A DNA stretch of 64,000 nucleotides, from contig NC_079205.1 in NCBI RefSeq assembly GCF_026745355.1, forward strand, positions 36,069,660 through 36,133,659, in the 5' to 3' direction. Below, one piece after another: positions 10,801 to 23,800 of this stretch (the first letter of the stretch is position 1; each line of letters starts with the position of its first letter). The notes beneath the pieces were generated by a model that was not told where the DNA came from, did not search any database, and saw nothing but the letters and a program-made list of their open reading frames with translations. A program made the position numbers and the translations under genes. This DNA is from Beta vulgaris subsp. vulgaris. Lineage: Eukaryota; Streptophyta; Magnoliopsida; Caryophyllales; Amaranthaceae.

Positions 10801-13800
10801 CAATCTCAAAACTCACCTTCACACAGTGTTTTGCATCAAATATTTTGGGAAGTTAAATTATTTTCCGGGCATTGAAGTCACACACATTAATGAAGGTATT
10901 ATCTTACTAAGGAACTCTTGCAAGATTGCAGTTTAGATGTCTCTAAAGCTGCTAAAACACCTCTTCCCATCAATCTCAAGCTCCTTAGTGATGAAGGAGA
11001 GTTCACAGACCCAGCTCAATATAGATGTCTAGTTGGGAAGCTAAATTTTCTCACTCATACAAGGCCTGATATATCTTTTGCTGTACAGACCTTGAGTCAA
11101 TTTATGAACCAACCAAGACAACTTCATTTAAAGGCTTTCCATCATGTCTTGAGGTATATTGCTCACACACCTGGCCAAGGTATCTTATTCCAGGCAACAT
11201 ACTCTCCCACTCTTCAGGCATATTCTGATTCAGATTGGGGGTCATGTCCCAATACAAGAAAATACATCACTAGCTATGTTATCTTATTAGGGAACTCTCC
11301 TGTTTCTTGGAAATCAAAGAAGCAAGGCACTATTTCTAAGTCTTCTAGTGAAGTTGAATACAGAGTTATGGCTGCAACTACATCAAAAATCACTTGGCTT
11401 GTCAGGTTACTCCATGATCTATAGGTTATTAATCTTCAACCTGTCACTTTGAATTGTGATATAATTAGAGTGTCATTCACATTGGCAAAAATCCTGTCTC
11501 CCATGAGAGGACAAAACACATAGAGTTTGACTGCCATTTTACTAGAGAAAAGGTCCTAGAAGGTCTTATAGAACTTACCTACAAGCCTACTAATCAGTAA
11601 CTAGTTGATGTTTTCACTAAAGCACTCTCCTCTCCTCAGCACGACTATCTTCTGTCCAAATTAGGAATGTATTATCCTAATTCATGTCCTAGCTCGAGGG
11701 GGGGGGGGTTGATATACATGGTATATCTCAGCATCAGTATGCAGGCCCAATGTGCAGCCCAAGTCTATTCAGACTCAGACTCCAGCTCAGCATAACAGAA
11801 TTGCAGTTTGTTACAAGTTGTTAAATGTAATAAAATTTTGTTAGATTCTAGTTTCTTGTATTACCAAAAAATGTATAAATACATAAGATAATCTGTAATG
11901 ATTTTATTCATTCAGTTTACAAGAAATAAAAACTCTCTTACATTTTCTCTCTCTACTTTCTATTCTATACATTTTCATTCTTTTGTTATGCAACGAATCA
12001 AGATTCAACTTGAAGTCTTGTTCAGATTGTTTTGTTCTGAAGTTCTTCTATATGATCAATTGATGAACTTCAATAAAATGGGTTGCTAAGGAGATAAACT
12101 ATTGTATAGAAGTTAAATATGTTTAAACCATGCAAAAGTGAAAAGGCTATCAACTAGTGTATTTCATAAAATAAAAAGGACTACTTCAAAGAGAGACCAG
12201 AGACAAACCATTATCGAGCGCCTCTCTAGGCAAGGCTCAGTTAGTTCTTTGTAGATCCGACAACATCGTATGGGGGAGGGAGGAGAGGGTTAGTTGTACG
12301 CAGGCATATGTCACGGATGGCATCCGTCGCCCCAAAAGCATCGCTGGGCAACAACGTGGCCTGGGCGCTCTGCAATGGCTCAACAATGGACAAAACGCCA
12401 TAAGGCATCTGGTGGGCCAAAAGAGCTCTGAATAAGCTCAAATTTGGAGGTCCGATGACTCCGGTCTATTTTGGGCCAATGAAACAAATAATTATACTTT
12501 ATTAATGATTGGTCTCTTGATATCGACCAAGGCTTTGACCCATTTACTACTAAAGTACTCACTACCACGAGATATTTCCAAGAAAAATAATACAACTATC
12601 TCTTGTTAGATTTACACAACTTAAAAGTACATGGAGCTATGTACTCCAACCAGTATTGTGAATTGTGTATCTTTTAGTAAGAGGGCCCTGCTGAGAAAAG
12701 TATAGAATATTAAGATTGTGTTTTAGGTATATATAGAGCTATGTACTCCAACCAGTATTGTGAATTGTGTATCTTTTGGTGGATTCACAAGCTTGACAAG
12801 TCCAATATTTTTTCGGCAATTCACGGTAAGAAAAATTTTCTTCGGACTGCCATCGGAGAAGGTTATTCACCTAGAGCTCAACAAGCCCCAACCCCCTCTC
12901 CCCATTAAAATTTGCTTTTACTAAGATTTGGATTTTGATTTCCTATGCGGGAGATAAAAAGAGATACCATTGGACTCAAGGATCTTTCCTTGACTAATCC
13001 AATATGGGACGGGGCTCCTAGACATGTTCATGTGATCTATGGTCTGTACGGTACTATTTCCTCGTTTTAGCGTTTGGCATAGTTATAGTTTGCTCATTAT
13101 AGTTTGCTCGTTCTAATTTGTTTAGGATTCTTAACTTATTTGTTACCAATTACTCTTTTTTTAAAGTGGGTCTTAAAGGTCATTAAAGTAAAGAATAAGG
13201 ACTAGTCCCGTTAAGAATTAGGAGCAAATAGATAAAGTCAACAAGTCAACGGGTTAACGACAGTCAACATCATCAATAGTTAGACTTCATGGGTTTTTGG
13301 CGTTAAATCTCTACAAATATATTAAAAGTCGTGTCTAAGAAAGTCTACATGACACTTGACACTCTACTTAAACTTCTAATGCAAATGTTTTATGTACATG
13401 TGTACTCCTCAAAGACCTGAATTGAATAAAATATTGTGCAATTGCAAGTTCTCGAACGTGTGACCTTTAAACTGGAAAATTAGAGTTTGACCATCATCAC
13501 ACTATGATTTATTGCGTAATGCTTGAAATAAAATATGATAAATTCTTATAATAAATATACTTGACTAAAAAGACAAACAATTACTTATATACATCTCTAA
13601 CACTATTATTACGTAACTAACAAGAGATTGTTAATTAATGTCACATTCTATTACCACAATTGCTTTTAAGCTATTACTATCAAACTTAAACGTCTCAGAT
13701 GTTTTTATTTATCACATCATAACGTAAACTTTTTAATTTCTTAATCGACCAAAAATACTAAAAAGTGGAAAATAAATTATGAAATTTAAGAATAATATAT

Positions 13801-16800
13801 ATTTGTTTATTATAACTGACTTGAGGCATCGCCCACACCAAAATACTAATTACAACTTTACGAGCCGAGAAAGCAGTTTTCGCGATTTTCTTTCGAAGCT
13901 AAGAAGCAAATATCCAGTCCAATTACAAACGAAATTAGCTTCCCCATGGTATTTCAATTATGGTGCCAAGAGAAGTTGAACGATAGAAGGTGGCCAACAA
14001 ATTTAGCTAATAATCATAACTATTACTTTTTCTAAAATATCCTATGGTATTCAAATCATGTTGGGAAAATTTTATGAACAGGAATAAACTAAGTACGATA
14101 ATGTTATTATGATCCCTTTGTTTCATTATGATCACTTTGATTTTCATCCAAAACAAAAAAAAAAATTAAAAAATATTAAGGCAAACTATTGGTGACATAA
14201 ACCGAAAAGGTGGGGATAAGGAGAGAAACAATTAGTATAATGTGAGGAGATGTGAGTATCAAAGTAAAACATGTAGGCCTCATGCCCAAAAAGAATAATG
14301 AGAAGTGAGTTAATCTTGTGAAGTGTACAAAAAAGATTAGTGAGTAAATCCTATGTTACTCTGATACCTTTATTTACCTGAAAAATCGGGTGCCATGTAG
14401 TGTCGTGTCCGACTCAACACTTCACTTGGATACTTCATTTTAAACTAAAAACATGTTTTTTTTCTACCAAATAACCGAGTCAGACACTTGGATACACGTA
14501 TCTGAGTCGACACTCAATCCGTTTCTGAGCAACATAGAGTAATGGGTGTAGTATATATGAAGAACGTTTTCTCAGAAAATATCGAGAATATGACTATAAC
14601 ATAATATTTCCCATAAAAATTATAACTATAACCCTTGATAAATATAGTTTTCCTAAAATTAATCGAATAGTTTCTCTTATTTAATGTACACAAACTCAAG
14701 CCCACACTCTCCTAGCTAACAAACTCAGGTGTAAGTAATGTGAGTCGAGCTCGAGTTTGGCCAAGCTCGACTCGAACTCAAAAACTCGAAGTCAAGCTCA
14801 ACTAGAATAGAAAACTCATGAGCTTGAAAGATCAAACTCGACTTAAACTCAAATACCTAAATTTGAGCTCAAACTTGAATCAGGCTCCTAGTCAAAACTC
14901 AAAACTAGAACTCAAATCCAGCTCGAACTCGAAGCAAGGCTTAACTCAAACTTAAGCCAATCTATGTACCTTGAATTAGGTACTTGGAGTAGCCTTTTGT
15001 TGAGAAAAAAAAGAGTGTTTCATTGTCCAACCAATGTTGGACTTTATGAAACAAACATTGATAGACAACAATAGTTTCCACCCAATGAAGAAATGCAACA
15101 AATAGTTTTTGTCCCATTCATAAAAGTAAATAAACACTAGGGGAAAAAAAAGGAAGGGTTGCGCTTTCTTCAAAACGCATCCCTTCTTTATTGTAGGGCT
15201 GTTTTTTTTCAAAAAGTGCAGCCCTACATAACAGAAGAGCTGCGTTTTTGAAGAAAAGTGCAGCCCTTTTGAGAAAGGGTTGCGCTTGTAAAAAAAGCGC
15301 ATCCCTTCTTACATTCAGAAGAGTTGTGCTTTTTCTACAAGCGCAGCCCTACTAAGTGAAGGGTTGCGCTTGTAAAAAAAAGCGCAGCCCTTCTGACTAA
15401 GTAGGGCTGCGCTTGTAGAAAAAGCGCAGCCTTTTATGGGCTTTTTTTTTAAAAAAAATGACTTTAATTTTAAAAGAGATTACAAGGCTTTAGGGTTTTG
15501 TTATTTGAGATTGGCCTCTCTTTCTCTCTCCTCTCATCCTTACGCCTCTCTTCTCTCTATCCTCTCATCCTCACGCCTCTCTTCTCTCTCCTCTCATCCT
15601 CACACCTCGCTTCTCTCTCTCCACTCCTGATTACTACTGTTGCTATATTCACTATTATTAGTTTGGAAGATCACCTTTTCACAAAGGCATCCCCACCTCT
15701 TCCTTGGGAGAAAAGAATGCAGATTATTCTTGGAGCTGCTCGAGGATTGGCTTATTTACATGAAGAACTTGAAGTGCAGGTTTGACATTTAGTTGCGTCC
15801 CGATTTTAAGAGTCATGAGTCATGAACGACTGTTTACATGAATACATGTTCACCTTTCATGGCAAATTTGCTTATAACCTTCCCGATTTTCCGTTATGAT
15901 TTGAAAATTGAAGAGATTAGATCTAGGAAGACTTGGTGAATTACTTTTGACATTTTACATCTGATGATTATGTTGAAGGTAATATTTCGTGATTTCAAGA
16001 CTTCAAATGTATTGTTGGATGAGAATTTCCAAGCAAAATTGTCAGACTTTGGGCTTGCACGGGAAGGTCCAACTCCTGGAAGTAGTCATGTTTCAACAGC
16101 AGGAATTCATATTTGGTTGATGATGTTATGTGATGTACATTTTAGCTTGCTTCTTATAATTCATAAGAAGCATATATACGAAAAATGTATAATAACAAGC
16201 ATACAATATCGTTTTGTCATCTTGTAAATTATGAACTTGTATAAAGTAAATTTAATTAATTTATCTTCAAATCCTTTTGATTTGATATCCATTTGGGTTG
16301 TCTTGAATTATAACGTGTATGTCTCATATGAAGATTGTTACATGGTAGATATTGTCATATATTGGTATATTTAGGAGTAAAAAAATGTCAATTTTTTTTT
16401 ATTTTTTTATGGGTCAAAAGGGCTGCGTTTTTTACTAAAAACGTAACCCTTCATGCTTAAAAGGGCAGCGCTTTTTACCTAAAAACGCATCCCTTCACTT
16501 GTAGAAGGGCTGCATTTTTAGGTAAAAACCGCAGCCCTTTTAAGCATGAAGGGCTGCGTTTTTTGTTAAAAGCGCAGCCCTTCGTTGTGAAGGGCTGCGT
16601 TTTAAAAGCGCAGCCCTACTTAAAAAGTGAAAGGCTGCTATTGAAAGGGCTGCTGTCAAGAAGCGCAGCCTTAAGGGCCTTTTTTAGCGCAACCCTTCCT
16701 TATTTTTCCACTAGTGAAACTTAAACTATTGTTTCGATCCCAACCACTATGGGACAACATAAATTCAAATAATAAGCTAGCTATAGTAGTACCATCTATC

Positions 16801-17794
16801 TATACAAATATATTAAAAGGCGTGCGAAAGAAAGTCTATGTGCGAGGTGAAACTCTCCTCGAATTTCTAATGCAAATGCTCTATGTTCATGTGTACTCCT
16901 CACTTTTTAAAAAATGTATAAATGCAAGGTATCGAACACGTGACCTTTCAAATGAAAAGTAAGAGCTTAACCATCCGTTTTTTTACTGGTACATTCTTGT
17001 TTACACAACAATTTGTGCAATGTCACTTTCAAGCTTTTTGGAGTATACTTTTTAATCTATTTAATGTAAAATAATGAGAAAAAGTGAAAAATTAGTATTT
17101 TTGGGTGCAGAAAGAGAAGAAAAAATATAAAAGTATTTACTTTATGGTGGGCCAAGTACCCGAAATAAGGAAAATGTAGCAATTAAAAAGAAACAACCAT
17201 CTAAGGAAAATGTAGCAATTAAAAAAACGGAGGCAGTACATCTTTAACACTCTTATTACGTAATTTACAAGAGAATATTGATGTCATATTCTCTTACCAC
17301 AATTCCTTTTAAGGCATTGTTTTCAAACTCAAATCTTTCAAAAAATATTTACTTATCACGTCGTGACGTGAATTTTTCAATTTCTTAATGGACAAAAAAT
17401 ACAAAAAGTAGCAAAATAAATTATGAAATAAAAAATAATAACATATTTGTTTATTTTAACTGACCCGGAGACTCGTCCAAGCAAAAAAAAAAAACTAGTT
17501 TTATATAAAAGGATGTATTGTTTACACTGAAAACTAATCTGGGACATTTAATTAATATTTTTACATATAATATCATTTTTAATAATTTTTAATAGTTTTT
17601 CAATTTGTTCATGAGCTTTCGAGCCGAGCTAAAGCGTAGGCTCGTTAAAATATTGTGCTCGACTTCTTAACCATCACCTAAGGACAAAGTACGATTAAAG
17701 TCCACTATGAAAATACTTTCTATATTAGTATTAATTTTATTTTATAGATCAAATTCTTTGAAAAAGTTTGAGAAGTATCTATTGAAATTACAAG

Positions 17795-17836
<42 letters not shown>

Positions 17837-17856
17837 ATATATATATATATATAATA

Positions 17857-17894
<38 letters not shown>

Positions 17895-20800
17895 CGAGCT
17901 TCTCGCGAGCTTTTCGAGTCGAGTAGTTAGTAGCTCCGCTCAACTCCTTAGTCATCGAATCCAGCTCGAGCCTGAGTGGAGCCTACTCAAGTCGAGCTCT
18001 GACCAAGCTTTGACCGAGCCGAGCTCAAGTAGCGCGTGAGTTGTCTCGGGTCATTTACACCCATAAATTCTCACTATAACCTAACATTATCCTTAAATAT
18101 CTTGCACCAACTTAGTCATCACTATTATTCTCCTTCCTTTGTATCCCTTTGAATCTCGAACTACAATAGAAAATTTCAAGAAAAAAATAACATAACAGTC
18201 TTACCTAATGGATTAAAGTCATTAAATAAATTAAATTACTCACTAAATAGATTAAAGAATGTGATTGTTGAATGGATTAAGCTGATCACTAGATAGATAA
18301 AAGTAATCACTATATCCAAGAGAGGCGATCTATTGTCTTTTTAATATTGGGCATGAGCCGTTTCCTATTCTATACTAATATATTGGAAGGTGTTCAGCAA
18401 GGAACGATGTCACGTGGCACTTTCGCTTGAAGTCTTTTAAGATATGTAATCCCCATACACTAAAAAAACTAGAAAATGCATTATGTAGGATTCGATCTCG
18501 AGATCACAAGCATATATACTATTGTCTTAATCACCAAAACATGTAATACTTGATGGTATTATTTCAACGTAAAATATTAATAAATGAATAAAATATAATT
18601 ACCCGATGCGTAACTCGGGAATAAAAACTAGTTTTGAGTTAAAAGTAGGTGGTTTTTCATTAACACAAATTCTTCCTAAAATATGTTAGATAGTTAACAA
18701 TAACTATAATTAATGTTCTTGAACAAACTGATATTCCCATAAACATATTAGAAAACAATATTAGTTTCTTTATATCTTTAATACCGTCTACTAGAGGTGT
18801 ATTAATATATAAAAGGTGAATTACGTGACAAATGACGATCTTTATTCATGAATTCAAGCTTATTTCTATGATGTTTCTTTTTGTCAAGTTTCATCAGTGA
18901 TGGAGATTGATAGATGTACCCATTACTTCCACACAATATGTTCACATGACAATCATAGATAGATGACAACTTACCTGAGCAAGTAAACCTCCAAGGGCTG
19001 GCCCAATAATCAATCCTATGCCCCAAGCAGATGTAATCTGTAAAACAATTTTCGCCTAAATTATTATGTACTGAATCAAACATAATCCAATGTTGTGGGG
19101 ATTTGTTTTTTTAATAATCTATATTAATCTATACTAATATATTAAAAGGCGTGCGCGAACGAGGAACGGTGCCACGTGGTGCTCTCCCTAAGGAGCGTTA
19201 GTTAATGTCATCCATATACAATAAAAAAATTAGAAATTGCATAGTATAGGTTTTGATCCCATGACCTCAAGTTCATGTACTAAAGTTTTAACCACTAGAC
19301 CAAGTTGTATTTAGTGTTATCATATCAAAATACAATATTAATAAATGAAAATTTTTTCTTACATACCCGGGGCATAGCCCGGGCCTAATAACTAGTTAAT
19401 ATATCAAAAGGCGTCCTAAGTAAGGAACTACGTCATGTAGCGCTAACCCTTAGAGTGTTTATTTATGAAAACACACATACAAGAAAAAAAAAGAAATAGA
19501 AAATGCATCTTATAAGATTTGATCCCATAACTTCAAGCTTATACCTAAACCCTTAACCATCAAACCAACTAATGTTTGGTGTTATATTTAAAAGTAAATC
19601 GTTAACAAATGAATATTATAATTACCCGGAGGATAGCCCGGGCCTAAAAACCAGTTATATAATAATGTTGCGGGTTAGTGGGGATTAGCTAAAGACACTA
19701 AGTACCTTTTCTTTTGACAAAGATTAATACAATCAAAAAGGAAAGCTTACTCTTTCCTTGCTTCCACTGCAAAAAAGTGAGCAGGGCATACCTTGGATCT
19801 AGGAATATGAAATGAAATAATTGAAGAGAATTTATCTAATAGAAAAAGGATATCCATTATAATGGCTTTGGTATCTGCCTCAGTATTCAAAGGGATTTTG
19901 CAGCCTTCTACTATGTTCTTTGCATCCGACCATATCTCCAACGTTTATAGTCCTCTCTTATGTACCTCTATTATCCCATAAAGGAGTTCATACGCTTCCA
20001 CTTGCCTTGGTGAATTTGCACAGATTTTTTTCATTCCTCGTGCTTTTATGTTTCCCTTCTCTAACAGGACCCACCCATAAGCCGCATCCTTTACGTTTTC
20101 ATTGTTCTTTTGGGCCTTCCAAGCTCCATCGACAATCAAGACATTCCCTTGGGCATCTTGCTTCTAATTTTTATGGCAATAGGACTGGATTATTTTGGGC
20201 CTTTTTTCTTTCACTAAGCCTTGCTCACCATTTTTATTATTGGTTGGGCCTAGGATTTCCGAGTTCATCCATCTTCCTTTCCATTTCTTTATCTAGTCGA
20301 ATATTGTTATTGGTCTTATCAAATCAGAAGGATTGAAGACTTTCTTATTTCTCATTAACCACACGCTCTAGAGTATAGTCATAAATTCAAAAACCCTATT
20401 TTCCTCTTCATTTTCTATCCTCATCAGGAACCACAACCAGTTTCTTGTGAATCCTTTATACATATCTCCTTTGGCTGGTTCGCAATCACTCCTAGGGTTG
20501 AACTATTCCAAATTCTCATTGCAAATTCACATTCCTTGAACACCTGAGTTTTAGATTCTTCGTATAACCCACAAAGTGGACAAAGACTCTTGATTAGGAT
20601 TTTCCTTTTCCCTAAGGTTAACTCTGGTGGCTAGAGCACCATTATATAGCTTCCAATAGAAAAATTTTCGTTTTTGCCAAATTTTGAATTTCCATAATTC
20701 CTTCCGGATTTTTTGTTGCATCCCAGTTGAAGTCCCTCCATTTTTCAAGAACCGGTAGCCTGTTTTGGTTGTTTACTCTCCCTTGGGAGAGGCTAGCCAA

Positions 20801-23800
20801 TAGAGTTCATCTTTGCATTTTTCCAGAAGGATGTGGACTGCTCTTATCTTTTCTGTCGTGTCTTTGTCGAGCCGTTAGTTAAGCACTTCAATATCCCATT
20901 TTCCCGAACTGGAAATTAGGCTTGACACCCAAATTGATTTATTTGTATCTTGTACTTGTTGAACTGGTTTGAAAGACAAAGGCTTAGCTCCCATCCATAT
21001 TGCATCAGTGCCGTTAATGTTTCTCCTGTCGCCTACTATATAGCCTACACCCTTACACATGCTTCTCATAAGGCTTCTACACTCCAAGAACAGCTCACCG
21101 GAATTTTTCCTTGCATGCTATTTTTAAACTAGTTCGGAGAGTACTTAGCTTGGAAAAGTTTACTAACCAGCCATTGGTTATTTTGGTTTATCCTCCAGGC
21201 TTGTTTGAAAAGGATTTATTGATTCATGATAGTCATTAGTCAGGTTTTTCATTCCCATCCCGCCATTGTGTTTTTGCTCTTCTAGAACTTCTCGCTTCCT
21301 CCAGTATATAGGTTTCCTCCCATTGCTCGAATTCCACCAATATCGAAGGAGTGAAGAAGATATATTTTTAGAACTTTTTTCGGTATCAAGTACGTCGCCA
21401 TCATATGAGAGGCATATGCTATCAGTATGCTCTTGATAAGGATGAATGAGTTTTCATGCCAAATTCAAGTGGGTGAATTTCCAACCTGTAATAGTAGCTT
21501 CTATCTTTTGGTGTAGCTCTTGGAAAATGTTTAACTTTCTCCCATCCATATCCATTGGATATCCCAGATACTTCTCATGTTTTTCCTTTGTTTGAATTTT
21601 CAACCCTTTTTGCATGAGGCGGACAAATTTCCTTGGAGTATTTTTACTAAAAATCGCACATGATTTTTCTTGGTTGATCATCTCCTTAGAAAGGGAACAA
21701 AACATCCTTAAGGTGGTGTTAGAATTCCAACAGTTTTCTAGACCACCTTTAGGAAGAATAACGCGTCATCTGCAAATAAGAGGTGTGAAATTTCAGGCGC
21801 TCTGCGAGAAACTTTGACGCCCCTTATTAATCTTTTGTCTTTATCGAATACCAGCTGCCTCAAAAAAGTCTCTATACATAGGATGAAAATATATGGAGGT
21901 AATAGGTCACTTTGGTGCAGGCCTACTTCTGGTATCATTTTCCCAAAGGGTTCCTCATTGACTCGCACTGCATTATTTAGTGGATACAAAGAGGGGGCAT
22001 TTTGATCTTGTTCAGGAATTTCTCCATAAATGTTCAACTTACTCTATCATAAGCTTTGTTAAGGTCCATTTTCAATATCAGGGAGAAGGAGTTTGCTTTC
22101 TTCCTTTTTTGGAAGTAATTTAGCATTTCGTGACCTATGATGCAGTTGTCATTAATGGATCTCCCCGGCACAAAAGCACTTTGGAAGTCACCAATTAGAT
22201 CCTTCATAAGCGTTTGTAATCTTTTCACCAAACATTTTGCAATGATGTTGTAAGTAGAATTACATAAGCTAATGGGACGAAAATGACTTAGTCTGGTCGA
22301 TCCACTTTCGAAATTAAGGCAATGTGCGTTGTTTTGTTAGCTTGCTTGAGCATGAAACCTCCTTTAAGGAAGTCGCGTATTGCCTTTGTAATTTCATTTC
22401 CATAGGTACTCCAGTCCTTTTGGATGAAGACTGGGGGAATCCTGTCAGGGCCTAGGGAGGTTAGAGATGTTAGACTTTTTGTTGCCGCCTCAACTTCTTC
22501 CTTAGTGAACTCCTTCTTTAAATGTGAGACGTGTTGGTCCGTGAGGCTCACCATTGGTTCCATTTGTTTATTCGTTCCCTAAAAAAGGCTCTCAAAGTGT
22601 TGCATAAATTCTTTGGCTATATCTGCTTGAGAGCTAATCCACGTACCTTTACTATTGTTAATAGCTTTAATTTCATTCCTATTTTGGCGCATTTTGACAC
22701 TTTTGAAGAAACATGCCGTCGGTTTGACATCTATTTTTACGATACTTCTTATTACACTATGTTAGTTTTTGCGTAGTAATAATGTAATCAATCTCTTTTT
22801 TAATTAATATAAAAAGTTGCAAAAGAATGTAGATTGGTACCAAAAAAAAACTCTTTCAAATGGTACCATTTCAATATCGTTTTGTAGCTTTGATGATACC
22901 AATACGTAACTTATTGATATTTATGAGATAAAAGCCAATAACAACTGAAAAATGCTTACCATGGACATGCCTACAGCCTGATGTTCTTCCCGACAAATCT
23001 CAGATATATATGCCTGCTCATAAAAAAATACTAATCATTCATAATAGAATAAAATTAAACTAAAATAGAGTGATGCAATCGCAACAAAGATGAAAGAGAA
23101 AGAAAAAAGCACTTTCTACGAAGCCCTAATTCGTCATCGCAAAAACCCTCCAAATTCCTCCTGGAAAATCTATGGCCTCTCTCCCAAATTAACAACTTCC
23201 AATTTCCCTACAATTCTAGTTACATAAATTATAATCGTATTCAGTTTACCTCTACTTTTAGCCTAAAATCAATTCTTTGCGAATTCTTCTCAAGTCGATA
23301 CCAATGATATTTTGCAACCTCAAAAATTGTCCTTTGCAATCCCTGCTATCAGATAAAGTTTCCCCTCCGTGTTAAGTCTAATCAAATAAAAAGTACTTAT
23401 GAGTTCTTTCCCTCCTAATGCTTGCAAGAATGCTATTTGGATTTTAGGCTATAGAATTCACTCTTTCAAGTATAAGATAGCTTCCACTTCTAGGGTTTGC
23501 AAAATTGGGCATTTAATGCATGGTGTCGATCAATGTTGGTGTGAAGTGTATGGATCGGTCTATTAATATTCCAATGAGAATGCAGTTGTTGGTTGTGGCG
23601 TGTTTTTGGGTTTGACTAGAAGCAAATTACTACAATAATTATATATTTAGAAGCATTTAATGTGATGGTAAAGATAAGACAATCGCAAATTTAAAGCCAT
23701 TATTTTGAGTCTTAGGTTGGTAAAGAGGTGTTAAAGTTATTCGGATAAAATTCAAAATTCAATCCAATTCAAATTGGTAATTCCGACAGTATTTAATTAA

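Larger units (their letters stand above)
8637..12075 (+). mobile_element. LTR-bounded Ty1/copia element in ZIFL intron 7, gag deleted
   Basis: The element is 3,439 bp with LTRs of 365 and 369 bp (8637-9001 and 11707-12075) and a 5-bp target duplication AAATG on both sides (8632-8636 and 12076-12080). A primer site follows the left LTR directly (TAATATCAGAGC, 9002-9013; the usual plant copia site is TGGTATCAGAGC). A G-rich polypurine tract (about 11695-11706) precedes the right LTR. The internal region jumps almost straight into integrase, so gag and protease are deleted and the element cannot move on its own. It lies antisense to the ZIFL gene. Confidence 0.93.
15135..16716. mobile_element. 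Non-autonomous CACTA element carrying a kinase fragment
   Basis: This 1,582-bp element has terminal inverted repeats CACTAGGGGAAAA... (left) and CACTAGTGGAAAA... (right, reverse complement). Both run on into GGAAGGGTTGCGC. A 3-bp target duplication AAA (15132-15134 and 16717-16719) is correct for CACTA elements. Subterminal arrays of the AAGGGCTGCGCTTTT motif in both orientations fill 15150-15435 and 16425-16700. No transposase is present; the cargo is a receptor-like cytoplasmic kinase fragment. Its ends match the CACTA terminus at 54137. Confidence 0.92.

Noticed and set aside
15445..15640. Open frame rich in Ser/Leu next to the captured kinase
   Set aside because: CTCTC/CTCATCC low-complexity repeat, not part of a kinase.
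13308..19654. B-box-like motifs as tRNA genes or SINEs
   Set aside because: No A box at the proper distance and no cloverleaf; the motifs lie inside Helitron copies.
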